A stretch of DNA of 64,000 bases from Mycobacterium sp. M26. GTDB lineage: Bacteria; Actinomycetota; Actinomycetes; Mycobacteriales; Mycobacteriaceae. Shown piece after piece: positions 1-8,415 of this stretch. The translations under genes and the position numbers were made by a program. Position 1 is the first letter of the stretch, and each line of letters opens with the position of its first letter. The notes below the pieces were generated by a model that did not search any database, was not told the origin of the DNA, and saw only the letters and a program-made list of their open reading frames with translations. The stretch covers positions 372,001-436,000 of the forward strand of contig NZ_LN929908.1 in NCBI RefSeq assembly GCF_001494595.1, read 5' to 3'.

Positions 1-149
1 CACAGGGCGTAGGAGGCGATGCGCAGGGAGGCGAACCCGAACGGGATGGTGATGATCAGGACGAAACACACCAGGGCGGCCAGGGCGTAGCCGAGCGCCA
101 GCCACAACCCACCGAACAGCAGCCAGATGACGTTCAGGACCAGGCGCAT
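1..149 (-). CDS. YccF family inner-membrane protein (5' part only)
   Basis: Forty-nine residues are readable from the ATG at 147-149; the rest lies off the left edge. The sequence is almost wholly hydrophobic, with a first membrane segment running NVIWLLFGGLWLALGY and a second containing LIITIPFG followed by ASLRIASYAL, the hallmark of the YccF (DUF307) family. YccF proteins are small multi-pass membrane proteins of unknown function. A purine-rich GGAGGTGAC precedes the start. It is divergent from the cold-shock gene, as Rv0870c is from cspB in M. tuberculosis (recalled synteny). Family call is firm; function unknown. Confidence 0.85.
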   Translation of the reverse strand, partial: MRLVLNVIWLLFGGLWLALGYALAALVCFVLIITIPFGFASLRIASYAL

Positions 150-294
150 GTCACCTCCAGGGGTTAGGCCAGCCTACCGAGTTAAACAGGGGTGCTCGGC
201 CCGGTGTTCCCCGAGTAGGATCACCCACGCGCGTCCTGCACCCGCGGGACGCTTCATGTTGTCACGGACCCGTTAGACAGAGCAGGTGAGACCA

Positions 295-705
295 GTGCCG
301 ACCGGCAGGGTGAAGTGGTACGACGCCGAGAAGGGATTCGGCTTCCTGTCCCAGGAGGACGGTGAGGACGTCTACGTGCGTTCCTCGGCGCTGCCGGAGG
401 GCGTGGAAGGTCTCAAAGCCGGCCAGAAGGTGGAGTTCGGGGTGGCCTCCGGCCGCCGCGGCCCACAGGCGTTGAGCGTCAAGCTGATCGATCCGCCGCC
501 GAGCATCACCCGGACCCGCCGGGAGGCCGCCGCCGTCGAGCGCAAGCACTCGCCCGACGAGCTGCACGGGATGGTTGAGGACATGATCACCCTGCTCGAG
601 GGCGCGGTACAGCCGGAGCTGCGCAAGGGGCGCTACCCCGACCGCAAGGTGGCCCGCCGGGTCTCCGAGGTGGTCAAGGCCGTCGCGCGGGAGCTCGACG
701 CGTAG
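295..705 (+). CDS. cspB: Cold shock domain protein with C-terminal extension (CspB-like)
   Basis: A cold-shock domain fills residues 1-65: the RNA-binding motif KGFGFL (RNP1) and DVYVRSS (RNP2) are both present. Such proteins bind single-stranded RNA/DNA and act as RNA chaperones. Unlike the 67-residue CspA type, this 136-residue protein carries a roughly 70-residue charged, helical extension ([18 protein letters not shown]), typical of the mycobacterial Rv0871 form. I chose GTG 295, giving [10 protein letters not shown], because known homologues begin at that point and CAGGTGAG lies just upstream; an in-frame GTG at 286 adds three residues. The extension's role is not known to me. Confidence 0.9.
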   Translation: MPTGRVKWYDAEKGFGFLSQEDGEDVYVRSSALPEGVEGLKAGQKVEFGVASGRRGPQALSVKLIDPPPSITRTRREAAAVERKHSPDELHGMVEDMITLLEGAVQPELRKGRYPDRKVARRVSEVVKAVARELDA

Positions 706-744
706 CACCGCTTCACGGTCGGTGAAGTAGGGAACACTGGTTGC

Positions 745-1749
745 GTGGGTGCCTACGTGGCCGGCGACGGCGAGTTCAAGCGCGATACCAACTACATCAC
801 CACGCGGATCACCGCAGACGGCGCCGACGGTTACCCCGTTGAGCCCGGGCGCTACCGGTTGATCGTCGCCAGGGCCTGCCCGTGGGCCAACCGCGCGATC
901 ATCGTGCGGCGGCTGCTCGGTCTGGAAGACGTACTTTCGATCGGGTTCTGCGGTCCGACGCACGACCAGCGCAGCTGGACCTTCGATCTGGACCCGGGCG
1001 GGGTGGACCCGGTGCTGAAGATTCCCCGGTTGCAGGACGCGTACTTCGCGCGTGATCGGCACTACCCGAAGGGCATCACGGTGCCCGCCATCGTCGAGGT
1101 GGCCACCGGCGAGGTCGTCACGAATGACTTCGCCCGGATGACGCTGGACTTCTCCACCGAATGGAGTGCCTACCATCGCGACGGCGCACCACAGCTCTAC
1201 CCCGAGCCGTTGCGCGCCGAGATCGACGAGGTGGCCCAGCGGATATACACCGAGGTCAACAACGGCGTGTACCGCTGCGGTTTCGCCGGCTCACAGGACG
1301 CCTACGAGAAGGCCTACGACCGGCTGTTCACCGCCCTCGACTGGCTCACCGAGCGGTTGTCCGGTCAGCGCTACCTGGTGGGGGACACCATCACCGAGGC
1401 CGACGTGCGGCTGTTCACCACGTTGGCGCGCTTCGATCCGGTGTATCACGGCCACTTCAAATGCAACCGCACCAAGCTGTCGGAGATGCCGGTGCTGTGG
1501 GCCTATGCGCGCGATCTCTTCGCGACGCCGGGCTTCGGTGACACCATCGATTTCGTGCAGATCAAGCAGCACTACTACATCGTGCACTCCGACATTAACC
1601 CCACGGGGGTCGTGCCGAAGGGGCCTGATCTGAGCTCGTGGCTGACGCCGCACGGCCGAGAAGCCTTGGGCGGCAGACCGTTCGGCGACGGCACGCCGCC
1701 GGGGCCCACCCGCGACGGCGAGCGGGTGCCCACCGGTCACGGCGTGTGA
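745..1749 (+). CDS. Glutathionyl-hydroquinone reductase-type (xi-class) glutathione transferase
   Basis: 334 residues with a thioredoxin-fold N-terminal half and an all-helical C-terminal half. The catalytic motif CPWA is seen at about residue 45 (RACPWANR), which marks the xi-class enzymes (YqjG/ECM4) that reduce glutathionyl-hydroquinones. Mycobacteria make mycothiol rather than glutathione, so the natural thiol here is uncertain. The GTG at 745 gives the family-typical beginning GAYVAGDGEF and has TAGGGAAC upstream. The stop codon TGA (1747-1749) is also the first three bases of a palindromic repeat. Convergent with the DUF559 gene. Confidence 0.88.
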   Translation: MGAYVAGDGEFKRDTNYITTRITADGADGYPVEPGRYRLIVARACPWANRAIIVRRLLGLEDVLSIGFCGPTHDQRSWTFDLDPGGVDPVLKIPRLQDAYFARDRHYPKGITVPAIVEVATGEVVTNDFARMTLDFSTEWSAYHRDGAPQLYPEPLRAEIDEVAQRIYTEVNNGVYRCGFAGSQDAYEKAYDRLFTALDWLTERLSGQRYLVGDTITEADVRLFTTLARFDPVYHGHFKCNRTKLSEMPVLWAYARDLFATPGFGDTIDFVQIKQHYYIVHSDINPTGVVPKGPDLSSWLTPHGREALGGRPFGDGTPPGPTRDGERVPTGHGV

Positions 1750-1804
1750 ACGTCGAACTTGTTGTCGAGAACTCCGCCGGTTGTCGCCAATAAGTCGACG
1801 TTCA
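1747..1804. repeat. Dispersed palindromic repeat, copy A (58 nt)
   Basis: An imperfect palindrome whose outer arms read TGAACGTCGA at one end and TCGACGTTCA at the other, with inner arm sequence CTTGTTGTCGA against CGCCAATAAG. It fills the whole gap between two convergent genes; its first TGA is the stop of the transferase gene and its last TCA is an in-frame second stop for the minus-strand DUF559 gene. The same sequence, reverse-complemented, recurs at 38783-38839, and a diverged copy lies at 2706-2762. The stem could act as a bidirectional terminator. Confidence 0.75.
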
Positions 1805-2692
1805 TCAGACCGGTGCCCCGGCTGCGCGCAGGGCGGCGAGAATCCGGGCAATCACCACGTCGGGTCGGTTCATTAGCAGGTCGGCGCTGACCCGAATGAT
1901 CCGCCAACCCAGCGCCTCCAAGCCCGCCGTGCGGTCGATATCCCATGCGCGTTGCTTCGGATCGGTCCAGTGATGTGCGCCGTCGAACTCGACACCGACA
2001 AGCCACTCTTCCCAGCCCAGATCCAGTCGTGCGAACACGCAGCCGTCGCGGTGAACCGGAATCTGAGAGCGCGGTCGGGGTAATCCCGATGCGATGATGA
2101 GCAGGCGGGTCTTGCTCTCCCACGGTGACTGCGAACCGGGATCGGCCAGCTCCAATGCACGGCGAAGCTGAACGATTCCGCGGGCGCGCGGGTACCGCTC
2201 GGCGATGGTGTGAACATCGGTGATGCGTAGGCCGGTTGCCTGGATGAGGGCATCGATGCGGATCACGGCTTGCTGCAGTCCCTTTCGGCGCCCGATATCA
2301 AACGCCGTTCGTGCGGGCGAGGTCACAGCCATGCCGTCTCGCTCCCACACTTCGTCATCGCTCAACGTGTCGCTATGGAGGATGATGCCCGCGGTCTTGT
2401 CCCGGCTTCGCCTGTTCAACTCCGCGGGCAGGTGCGCATCGATCCATTTCGTCCGGTATGCCGCCGCGGCGGAGAGGCCCGCAAGTGTCGCGCGCCGCTC
2501 GGCCCACAGCCAAGCCGCAACTGCGCGGGTCAACGGCGTCAGTTGCTGTCCTTTCGGGATGTAGACGTTGCGGTGAACGGCTTCGTAATCCCTGCGCAAC
2601 CGGTATCGATTGACGAGTTGCGCGGCAAGCGCCTCGTTCGCCCGAAACGGCCAGTCCAGATCCTGCATACCGGTCACGGTGCGCAGCGCCAC
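1805..2692 (-). CDS. AbiEi-type winged helix / DUF559 endonuclease-like protein
   Basis: 295 residues. The C-terminal third shows a DUF559 (Vsr-like, PD-(D/E)xK fold) core: ESK near residue 200, ARLDLGWEEWLVGVEFDG near 225-245, a DAxR-like region (WDIDRTAGLEALGW) and the strand IIRVS. The N-terminal half (HRNVYIPKG, LAGLSAAAAY) resembles the regulatory domain of AbiEi-like proteins. Such proteins are common orphan genes in mycobacteria; some relatives act in abortive infection or repair, but no partner toxin is next to this one. ATG 2692 is used; an in-frame ATG at 2671 (MQDLDWPF) is an equally good start. Flanked on both sides by copies of a palindromic repeat, consistent with insertion into the otherwise conserved order. 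Confidence 0.75.
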   Translation of the reverse strand: MALRTVTGMQDLDWPFRANEALAAQLVNRYRLRRDYEAVHRNVYIPKGQQLTPLTRAVAAWLWAERRATLAGLSAAAAYRTKWIDAHLPAELNRRSRDKTAGIILHSDTLSDDEVWERDGMAVTSPARTAFDIGRRKGLQQAVIRIDALIQATGLRITDVHTIAERYPRARGIVQLRRALELADPGSQSPWESKTRLLIIASGLPRPRSQIPVHRDGCVFARLDLGWEEWLVGVEFDGAHHWTDPKQRAWDIDRTAGLEALGWRIIRVSADLLMNRPDVVIARILAALRAAGAPV

Positions 2693-2705
2693 CGACGCGA
2701 ACGCG

Positions 2706-2762
2706 TGAACGTGGACTAGTTATCCACAGATGCGCGGATTTTGAGCAATAAGTCGACGTTCA
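2706..2762. repeat. Dispersed palindromic repeat, diverged copy C (57 nt)
   Basis: Begins TGAACGTGGAC and ends CAATAAGTCGACGTTCA; the right arm matches copies A and B exactly over 15-17 bases while the left arm has drifted. It lies 8 nt beyond the stop of the minus-strand DUF2771 gene and just upstream of the DUF559 gene start. It also contains TTATCCACA (2720-2728), the textbook DnaA-box sequence, and TCATCCACA overlaps its right edge at 2760-2768, exactly 40 nt away. Confidence 0.6.
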
Positions 2763-2769
2763 TCCACAG

Positions 2770-3264
2770 CTAGTTCCAGACCAGGCGTACCGACCACTCG
2801 GCGTGCGGTACGTCGCGCAGCTGACCCTGCGGGTCGGTCACCAAGGTCAGCAACTGCACGACCACGCCGGTGAGCTTGCCGCGCTGCGGATCGACCGTCG
2901 GAATGGTCACGGCCAGCGTGGAATTGGGCCGGAAGGCCGACGTCGTGGAGTTGTCCTCGTTCTCGTAGACCTTGAGCAGCCGCCACGGTGCCCGCCCGAT
3001 CGAGGTGGGTACCGACAGCTGCACGGGATAGCGTTCGCTGACCTTCAGTTCGCCCTGGGTCTTCGGGTTCTGGCAGTCGTTGAGGTCGATGACATTGCAG
3101 TACACATACGGGCCGACGCGCACCGAATTCCCGTGCGAGTAGGCACTGATCTCCGGCATCCGGTCGTCGTCGGAACCACGGGTCAGCACCCAGGCTCCGA
3201 TACCCGCACCGGCCGACGCGAGCACCACCACGACGGCGAGAACCCAACGAAGCCAACGGCTCAC
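2770..3264 (-). CDS. DUF2771 exported/anchored protein (Rv0875c-like)
   Basis: 164 residues. An N-terminal hydrophobic segment (residues 6-27, WVLAVVVVLASAGAGIGAWVL) is a signal peptide or anchor, so the rest should be extracytoplasmic. Two cysteines (CNVIDLNDC) are spaced for a disulfide. The pattern of the remainder matches DUF2771, an actinobacterial family of unknown function. Its GTG start (3262-3264) overlaps the stop of the upstream MFS gene as GTGA, so the two are probably translationally coupled and may work together in the envelope. Confidence 0.85.
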   Translation of the reverse strand: MSRWLRWVLAVVVVLASAGAGIGAWVLTRGSDDDRMPEISAYSHGNSVRVGPYVYCNVIDLNDCQNPKTQGELKVSERYPVQLSVPTSIGRAPWRLLKVYENEDNSTTSAFRPNSTLAVTIPTVDPQRGKLTGVVVQLLTLVTDPQGQLRDVPHAEWSVRLVWN

Positions 3265-4973
3265 CGGTTCGTCACCGTCGACTTCCCCTCCTGCTCAGCC
3301 ACCACCGGGCGGTTTCCACCGAAGCCCGGGATCAAGGACGCCCCGCGGCTCGAGACGATCGTCTGCGCCAGCCCGAGGATCAGCAGTGCACTGATCGCGG
3401 TGAACCCTACCCACAGTTCGGTGTAGACGAGAACTCCGATCGCACCGCCGAGCACCCACGCCAGTTGGAGTACCGACTCCGAGCGCCCGAACGCCGAGGC
3501 GCGGGACTCCTCGGGCAGGTCGTCCTGCAGCGACGCATCCAGCGAGGCCTTGGCGATCGCGCTCGACCCCGATGTGATGAGGGTGGCCACGGCCGCGACG
3601 ATGAGATTGCCCGTGACTGCAGCCGCCAGCGCCGCGATCGTGACGGCGATCGAGGCGCGCACCACCAACAGAGCCGGCCGTCCCAGCCGCAGCCGGGCCG
3701 CGGCGAAGTTGCCTGCGAAGTTGCCGATACCGGCAGCTGCGCCGATCGTGCCCAGGATGCCCAGTTGGACCCAGCCGCTGGCCTGATGTGCCTTGGCCAC
3801 GAAGGCGGGGTAAAGGAACAGGAAGCCGACCATCGCCTTGATCGTGCAGTTACCCCATAACGAGGTGATGATGTTGCGGCCCAACGGTTGCCGCGGCGAA
3901 CTGATCGGCTCGGTGATCGCATCACTGGGCCAGCCGCCCAGCGGCCCACTGCGGCCGTGGTAGGTCAGCGTGGTCGGCACCTCACCCTCGGTGACCTCGA
4001 CCCACCGCGGTATCCGCATCGACAGGGAGGCGCCGGCGAGAGTCACGAAGACGACCACGAACAGCGCACCCGGCAAGGCGAACAGCGTCGTGAACAGATA
4101 CTCGATCCCCGCGGCGATACCGCCGCCGACGATGGTGCCCCCAATCAGGCCGAACACCGTGAGCCGGGAGTTCACCCGCACCAGGTCGATCGTCGGCGGC
4201 ATCACTCGCGGGGTCACCGCACTGCGCAGCACGCTGAAAGACTTGGACAGCACCATCATTCCGAGCGCACACGGATACAGCACCCATGACGGGTAGCTGC
4301 CGGTGGCGCCGTCGTAGTTCATGATCAGCACGATCGCCAGCGCGGTGCGCAGCATGAACGACATCGCCAACGCCGCTCGCCTGCCGTGCTGCACCCGGTC
4401 CAGGGCCGGCCCGATGAGCGGTGCGATGACCGCGAACGGGGCGATCGTGATGAGCAGATAGAGCGCGACCTTGCCCTTGCTCTCGCCGGTGGCGGCGGCG
4501 AAGAACAACGTATTGGCCAGGGCGACGGCCATCGCGGAGTCGACGGCGAAGTTCGCCATCACCGGCCAGGTCAGTGCCGTCAGGCCTGATTTGTCCGCGC
4601 CGTCGGCGGTGGCCGCCCGATGGACCATCGAGTACATCCGCTCGCCCATTTCGCGGCTGCGCATCGCGGCAGCCCGCGTGACGGTGATGCGCTCGCCCGC
4701 GCCGTCACCGACACCGCGGCGGGGCGGCGCCTCGGCACCGGCGGTGTGGCCGCGCTCGGAGTTCAGCGGGGGCAGGTAGCGGTTGGCGCTGGGCATCGGG
4801 TTTGACCGCCGTGCCGAGGCGGTGCCGTAGCGGGCGTCCTCGTCGCTGGGGTAGTTCGCCATGCCGGGATGCTCGCCCGTTCCGTCGTCGGGATAGCGGC
4901 GACCCGGGCCGGACTCCGGTTCCGCGCTCGGGTGGTCGCGCCGCCTTCCAGACACGTCACGATTCTCCCCCAT
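3261..4973 (-). CDS. MFS-type membrane transporter (Rv0876c-like)
   Basis: 570 residues from the ATG at 4971-4973 (MGENRDVSG). About 110 N-terminal residues are hydrophilic and low-complexity, rich in Arg, Pro and Asp, and must be cytoplasmic. The rest is a roughly 12-helix major facilitator body (for example KVALYLLITIAPFAVIAPLIGPALD and the following basic loop GRRAALAMS). The substrate is unknown. The reading frame continues upstream to 5075 but would overlap the divergent DUF3027 start, so I placed the start at MGEN. Conserved neighbour pair with DUF2771 downstream. Confidence 0.85.
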   Translation of the reverse strand: MGENRDVSGRRRDHPSAEPESGPGRRYPDDGTGEHPGMANYPSDEDARYGTASARRSNPMPSANRYLPPLNSERGHTAGAEAPPRRGVGDGAGERITVTRAAAMRSREMGERMYSMVHRAATADGADKSGLTALTWPVMANFAVDSAMAVALANTLFFAAATGESKGKVALYLLITIAPFAVIAPLIGPALDRVQHGRRAALAMSFMLRTALAIVLIMNYDGATGSYPSWVLYPCALGMMVLSKSFSVLRSAVTPRVMPPTIDLVRVNSRLTVFGLIGGTIVGGGIAAGIEYLFTTLFALPGALFVVVFVTLAGASLSMRIPRWVEVTEGEVPTTLTYHGRSGPLGGWPSDAITEPISSPRQPLGRNIITSLWGNCTIKAMVGFLFLYPAFVAKAHQASGWVQLGILGTIGAAAGIGNFAGNFAAARLRLGRPALLVVRASIAVTIAALAAAVTGNLIVAAVATLITSGSSAIAKASLDASLQDDLPEESRASAFGRSESVLQLAWVLGGAIGVLVYTELWVGFTAISALLILGLAQTIVSSRGASLIPGFGGNRPVVAEQEGKSTVTNR

Positions 4974-5043
4974 TCCCCGGTGGTCCGACGCAGACGCGAC
5001 CGGTGTGGCTGCCCGAAGGAGTCGTGAGGCAAGATTGGTGACG

Positions 5044-6018
5044 ATGGAAAGCCAGATCGACTCCGCTGAATCCACGGCACCGGTAGAACCGGCACCGCCG
5101 TCGGCCGCGGTTGCCGCGGTGCTCGACGGTGCGGTGGACCTGGCTCGTCAGGCGATCGTGGAGTTCAGCGGCGAGACGGTCGGGGAGTATCTCGGCGTCG
5201 CCTACGAGGACGAGACGGCCGCCACGCACCGCTTCTTGGCGAACATGCCCGGCTATCAGGGCTGGCAGTGGGCCGTGGTCGTGGCGACCTATCCGGGCGC
5301 CGATCACGCCACGGTCAGCGAAGTTGTCCTGGTGCCGGGGCCCACGGCCCTGCTGCCCCCGCCTTGGGTGCCGTGGGAGAACCGGGTCCAGCCGGGCGAC
5401 CTGAGCCCCGGCGATCTGCTGGCCCCGCCCGTCGACGACCCGCGGTTGGCGCCCGGATTCACCGCGACCGGCGACCCGCTGGTCGACGACACGGCCCTCG
5501 AGGTCGGCTTCGGGCGCCGTCAGGTGCTCAGTGCGTTCGGCCGGGATCTGGCCGCCCAGCGCTGGCATGACGGCGACCACGGGCCCGGTGCGCCGATGGC
5601 CCGGTCCACCAAGCGGGTCTGCCGGGACTGCGGCTTCATGGTTCGTCTCGACGGCGCGCTCGGCGTGATGTTCGGCGTCTGCTGCAACGAGCTGGCCGCC
5701 GACGGGCACGTCGTGGACTTCGAGTACGGCTGCGGCGCGCACTCCGACACCCCGCAGCCTCCGGGCAGTGGGTCACCGATGTACGACCCGTTCGACGACG
5801 GGGTGCTCGACGTGGTCGAGATCGCTCCCGCCGAGCCGGTCCAGGAGGAGCCCGCCGCAGAGGCCGAGGAGGTTCCGGCCGAAGTGGAGACGGCCGAGGA
5901 GCCGCTCGTGGAGGCCGCCGAAGCCGAACAGCGCGAAGCCGAACAGCCCGAAGCCGAACAGCCCGAGCTGACCGCTGCCGAAGAAGAAGACGCCGAGCCG
6001 GCCGACCCCGCCGACTAG
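5044..6018 (+). CDS. DUF3027 protein with acidic repeat tail (Rv0877-like)
   Basis: 324 residues from ATG 5044. The central part carries CRDCGFMVRLDG...FGVCCNELAADG...YGCGAHSD (about residues 195-245), a cysteine/histidine array that looks like a metal site, typical of DUF3027. The C-terminal 70 residues are almost only Glu, Ala and Pro and include three copies of a 15-nt unit encoding EAEQP. No enzymatic role is known. The stop TAG overlaps the convergent SRPBCC gene's stop in the shared tetranucleotide CTAG (6015-6018). Confidence 0.85.
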   Translation: MESQIDSAESTAPVEPAPPSAAVAAVLDGAVDLARQAIVEFSGETVGEYLGVAYEDETAATHRFLANMPGYQGWQWAVVVATYPGADHATVSEVVLVPGPTALLPPPWVPWENRVQPGDLSPGDLLAPPVDDPRLAPGFTATGDPLVDDTALEVGFGRRQVLSAFGRDLAAQRWHDGDHGPGAPMARSTKRVCRDCGFMVRLDGALGVMFGVCCNELAADGHVVDFEYGCGAHSDTPQPPGSGSPMYDPFDDGVLDVVEIAPAEPVQEEPAAEAEEVPAEVETAEEPLVEAAEAEQREAEQPEAEQPELTAAEEEDAEPADPAD

Positions 6019-6467
6019 CGTTCCGCGGCGGCCTTGATGCGGGCCAGCGACGTGTTCATCCCGGCGACGAGTTCCTTCTCGAAGCCCGGCACCCCGCCCA
6101 GGACGGCATTGACCGTCATCGTCGAGATCGCCTTGACGCCGTTCTCGGCATGCCGGGTCTCCACCACGCGGGTGCCGGTCTCGGTGGGCTCCAGTTCGTA
6201 GCTCCACACGGTGTTGTTGGCGTTGACCCGGAACGCCAGTTTGCGTTCCGGGATCACCTCGGTGATGGTCGACGTCGTCGGCCAGAACAGGTTGTTGCGC
6301 CGGTTCAGATTCAGGGTGCGGGTGCCCGGGCGCAGCGGCCCCAGTGCCCTCATCACCCGGCACTGCGGGCTCCACCGCGGCATCTTGCCCAGGTCCGAGA
6401 TGAGGTTCCAGACCTTGCTCACCGGAGCGTTGATCTCGATCTCTGCTTGCAACAGCGGCGCTGCCAT
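6015..6467 (-). CDS. SRPBCC/START-like lipid-binding fold protein
   Basis: 150 residues from ATG 6467, preceded by the ribosome-binding sequence AAGGAGAAACC. The order IEINAPVSKVWNLISDLGKMPRWSP ... at the N terminus and a long final helix (GFEKELVAGMNTSLARIKA) is the polyketide-cyclase/SRPBCC fold, closely resembling mycobacterial Rv0854-Rv0857-type proteins. These bind hydrophobic ligands in a cavity; the ligand is unknown. I do not recall a homologue at this position in M. tuberculosis, so it may be a lineage-specific insertion. Confidence 0.85.
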   Translation of the reverse strand: MAAPLLQAEIEINAPVSKVWNLISDLGKMPRWSPQCRVMRALGPLRPGTRTLNLNRRNNLFWPTTSTITEVIPERKLAFRVNANNTVWSYELEPTETGTRVVETRHAENGVKAISTMTVNAVLGGVPGFEKELVAGMNTSLARIKAAAER

Positions 6468-6481
6468 TGGTTTCTCCTTAG

Positions 6482-6772
6482 TCAGTTGCGGCGCGGCTCG
6501 ATGCCGGTTTGGGCACCTCGGGCACCGCGCCGGGCAGCCGTGCGCTGCCACAGAAAAATCGAGGTGCCGACGACCCCGACACCCAGGCCGGCGACCGCGA
6601 TCGGCCGCCAGGTCTCCAGTGCGGGCACGGTGAACGCGGCGATCGCCGCCAGCGCCCACAGGATGGCCCCGGTGACGATGACCGGCCAGGGGTCGAGCAG
6701 GCCCGCGGGCAAGGCCGGCGGCTCAGGTTCGGCCGTCGGCGCTGCACCTGGCTCGCGCGGGTCGGAAGGCAT
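6482..6772 (-). CDS. DUF2530 small membrane protein (Rv0879c-like)
   Basis: 96 residues from ATG 6772. A Pro/Glu-rich leader of 25 residues is followed by two membrane helices (PWPVIVTGAILWALAAIAAF and PIAVAGLGVGVVGTSIFLW) and a basic tail. It fits DUF2530, an uncharacterised actinobacterial two-helix family. It sits 14 nt upstream of the SRPBCC gene on the same strand and is divergent from the MarR gene. A much longer open frame continues upstream antisense to two real genes and is a high-GC artefact. Confidence 0.8.
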   Translation of the reverse strand: MPSDPREPGAAPTAEPEPPALPAGLLDPWPVIVTGAILWALAAIAAFTVPALETWRPIAVAGLGVGVVGTSIFLWQRTAARRGARGAQTGIEPRRN

Positions 6773-6869
6773 TGCGGTCCAACCTAACCGATGGGGTGGC
6801 CGGTAGGGTGCCCAGATCGGTAGTTGCAGGTTGAGAGGTTTCGGAGCTGTTGTGTCGTATGTTTGCGAT

Positions 6870-7301
6870 GTGAACGAAGGGGATGTGCGGCTGGCCGGCG
6901 ATCTGTCGCTCGCCGTCGTCCGCCTCGCGCGCCAACTCCGGTTCCGCCGCGTCGAATCGACCGTCACACTCTCGCAGTTGTCCGCACTGGCGACCCTGGC
7001 CAAAGAAGGGGCGATGACCCCCGGCGCGCTGGCCGTGCGGGAACGGGTCCGGCCCCCATCGATGACGCGGGTCATCGGGTCGCTCACCGATCTGGGCCTG
7101 GTGGAGCGCACCGCGCATCCGGCCGACGGGCGGCAGGTCCTTGTCGCGGTGTCACCGAGCGGGGCGGACCTGGTCGACAGCGAGCGGCAGGCCAGCCAGG
7201 AATGGCTGAGCAAGCGGCTGGCCACCCTGGCCCCCGAGGACCGGGACATCCTGCTGCGCGCTGCCGATCTCATGACGGCCCTCGTCGACGAAGACTTGTG
7301 A
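6870..7301 (+). CDS. MarR family transcriptional regulator (Rv0880-like)
   Basis: 143 residues from GTG 6870 ([11 protein letters not shown]), the same length I recall for Rv0880. Winged helix: recognition region [24 protein letters not shown] followed by the wing [13 protein letters not shown]. Its stop overlaps the start of the RNA methyltransferase gene (GTGA, 7298-7301), so the two are co-translated. MarR proteins usually sense small phenolic or thiol-reactive ligands; nothing here identifies the ligand. An upstream TTG at 6831 is open but gives an unlikely extension. Confidence 0.9.
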   Translation: MNEGDVRLAGDLSLAVVRLARQLRFRRVESTVTLSQLSALATLAKEGAMTPGALAVRERVRPPSMTRVIGSLTDLGLVERTAHPADGRQVLVAVSPSGADLVDSERQASQEWLSKRLATLAPEDRDILLRAADLMTALVDEDL

Positions 7302-8134
7302 GCGACAAGGTATCTGGCGCGCCCGACGTCATCGACATCACCGATCCCGCTGACCCCAGGGTTGATGACTTCCGCGATCTCAACAGCGTGGATCGCAGGC
7401 CCGACCTGCCCACCGGCAAGGGCTTGGTGATCGCAGAGGGAGTGCTGGTCGCCCAGCGCATGCTGGCCTCCCGGTTCACTCCGCACGCATTCCTGGGGAC
7501 CGAGCGCCGTCTCGCCGAGCTGGCCGCGGACCTTGCCGGTGTGCCGGTGCCGTACTACCGGGCCAGTGCCGAGGTGATGGCCGAGGTGGTCGGCTTCCAC
7601 CTCAACCGTGGCGTCCTGGCCGCCGCCCGCCGGCCGGCCGAACTGGCCGTCAGCCAGGTGATCGAGGGGGCCCGCACCGTGGCCGTCCTGGAAGGGGTCA
7701 ACGACCACGAGAACCTCGGTTCGATCTTCCGCAATGCCGCCGGGCTCGGGGTCGACGCGGTGATTTTCGGGACGGGCTGCGCCGATCCGCTCTACCGGCG
7801 GGCGGTGCGGGTGTCGATGGGGCACGCCCTGCTGGTGCCCTTCGCCAAGGCGCAGCATTGGCCCGCCGACCTCAATGACCTTCGCCAGCAAGGTTTTCGG
7901 CTGCTCGCAATGACGCCCAATCCGCAAGCGCAGACCCTGGCGACCGCGATGGACGAGTTGATCGGCCAGAAGGTGGCGGTGCTGGTCGGAGCGGAGGGGC
8001 CGGGGCTGACCGAGACGGCGATGCGGGCCAGCGACGTGCGGGTGCGGATCCCGATGTCGCGGGGTACCGACTCGCTCAACGTGGCCACGGCCGCTGCGCT
8101 GGCGTTCTACGAACGGGCCCGCTCGGTTGGCTAG
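7298..8134 (+). CDS. TrmH/SpoU family RNA 2'-O-methyltransferase (Rv0881-like)
   Basis: 278 residues. The SpoU knot motifs are all visible: motif 1 [23 protein letters not shown], motif 2 [11 protein letters not shown] and motif 3 [24 protein letters not shown]. The deep trefoil knot binds SAM and methylates a ribose 2'-OH, probably in rRNA or tRNA; the target base cannot be read from the sequence. An N-terminal substrate-binding domain (about 100 residues) precedes it. GTG 7298 overlaps the MarR stop. Confidence 0.9.
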   Translation: MSDKVSGAPDVIDITDPADPRVDDFRDLNSVDRRPDLPTGKGLVIAEGVLVAQRMLASRFTPHAFLGTERRLAELAADLAGVPVPYYRASAEVMAEVVGFHLNRGVLAAARRPAELAVSQVIEGARTVAVLEGVNDHENLGSIFRNAAGLGVDAVIFGTGCADPLYRRAVRVSMGHALLVPFAKAQHWPADLNDLRQQGFRLLAMTPNPQAQTLATAMDELIGQKVAVLVGAEGPGLTETAMRASDVRVRIPMSRGTDSLNVATAAALAFYERARSVG

Positions 8135-8144
8135 TCTTCCTGCT

Positions 8145-8414
8145 GTGACCGAGGAGTCGACGCCGTGGGGGACCGGGCTGACGGTCGCGGCTGCCGTCGC
8201 GGCGATCGTGGGCGCCGCGATCGTGGTGCTGAGCCTCGGGATGATCCGGGTGCATCCCCTGGTCGCGGTGGCGCTCAACCTGATCGCGGTCGGTGGGCTG
8301 GCGCCGACGCTGTGGGGCTGGCGTCAGATTCCGGTACGGCGGTGGTTCGTGCTGGGCGCAGGCATCGGTGTGACCATCGGGTGGATCACCCTGCTGGCAC
8401 TGGCCCTGCGGTAG
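8145..8414 (+). CDS. DUF2537 small membrane protein (Rv0882-like)
   Basis: 89 residues from GTG 8145; a TTG at 8127 would add six residues but overlaps the methyltransferase stop. Three hydrophobic helices are evident (AAAVAAIVGAAIVVLSLGMI, LVAVALNLIAVGGLAPTLW, WFVLGAGIGVTIGWITLLALAL). Assigned to DUF2537 by pattern and by its place between the TrmH-like gene and sepH. Function unknown. Convergent with sepH, stops 1 nt apart. Confidence 0.8.
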   Translation: MTEESTPWGTGLTVAAAVAAIVGAAIVVLSLGMIRVHPLVAVALNLIAVGGLAPTLWGWRQIPVRRWFVLGAGIGVTIGWITLLALALR

Positions 8415-8415
8415 C

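Noticed and set aside
164..180. Iron-box (IdeR) like sequence TTAGGCCAGCCTACCGA
   Set aside because: Only about 12 of 19 positions fit the recalled consensus TTAGGTTAGSCTAACCTWA, and neither neighbour is an iron gene.
5005..5043. Upstream GTG extension of the DUF3027 gene
   Set aside because: It overlaps the promoter and start of the divergent MFS gene, and ATG 5044 begins the conserved part.
6482..8278. 598-residue open frame on the minus strand
   Set aside because: Only its last 96 codons (6482-6772) are a real gene. The rest lies antisense to the MarR and methyltransferase genes and has the composition of a GC-driven shadow.
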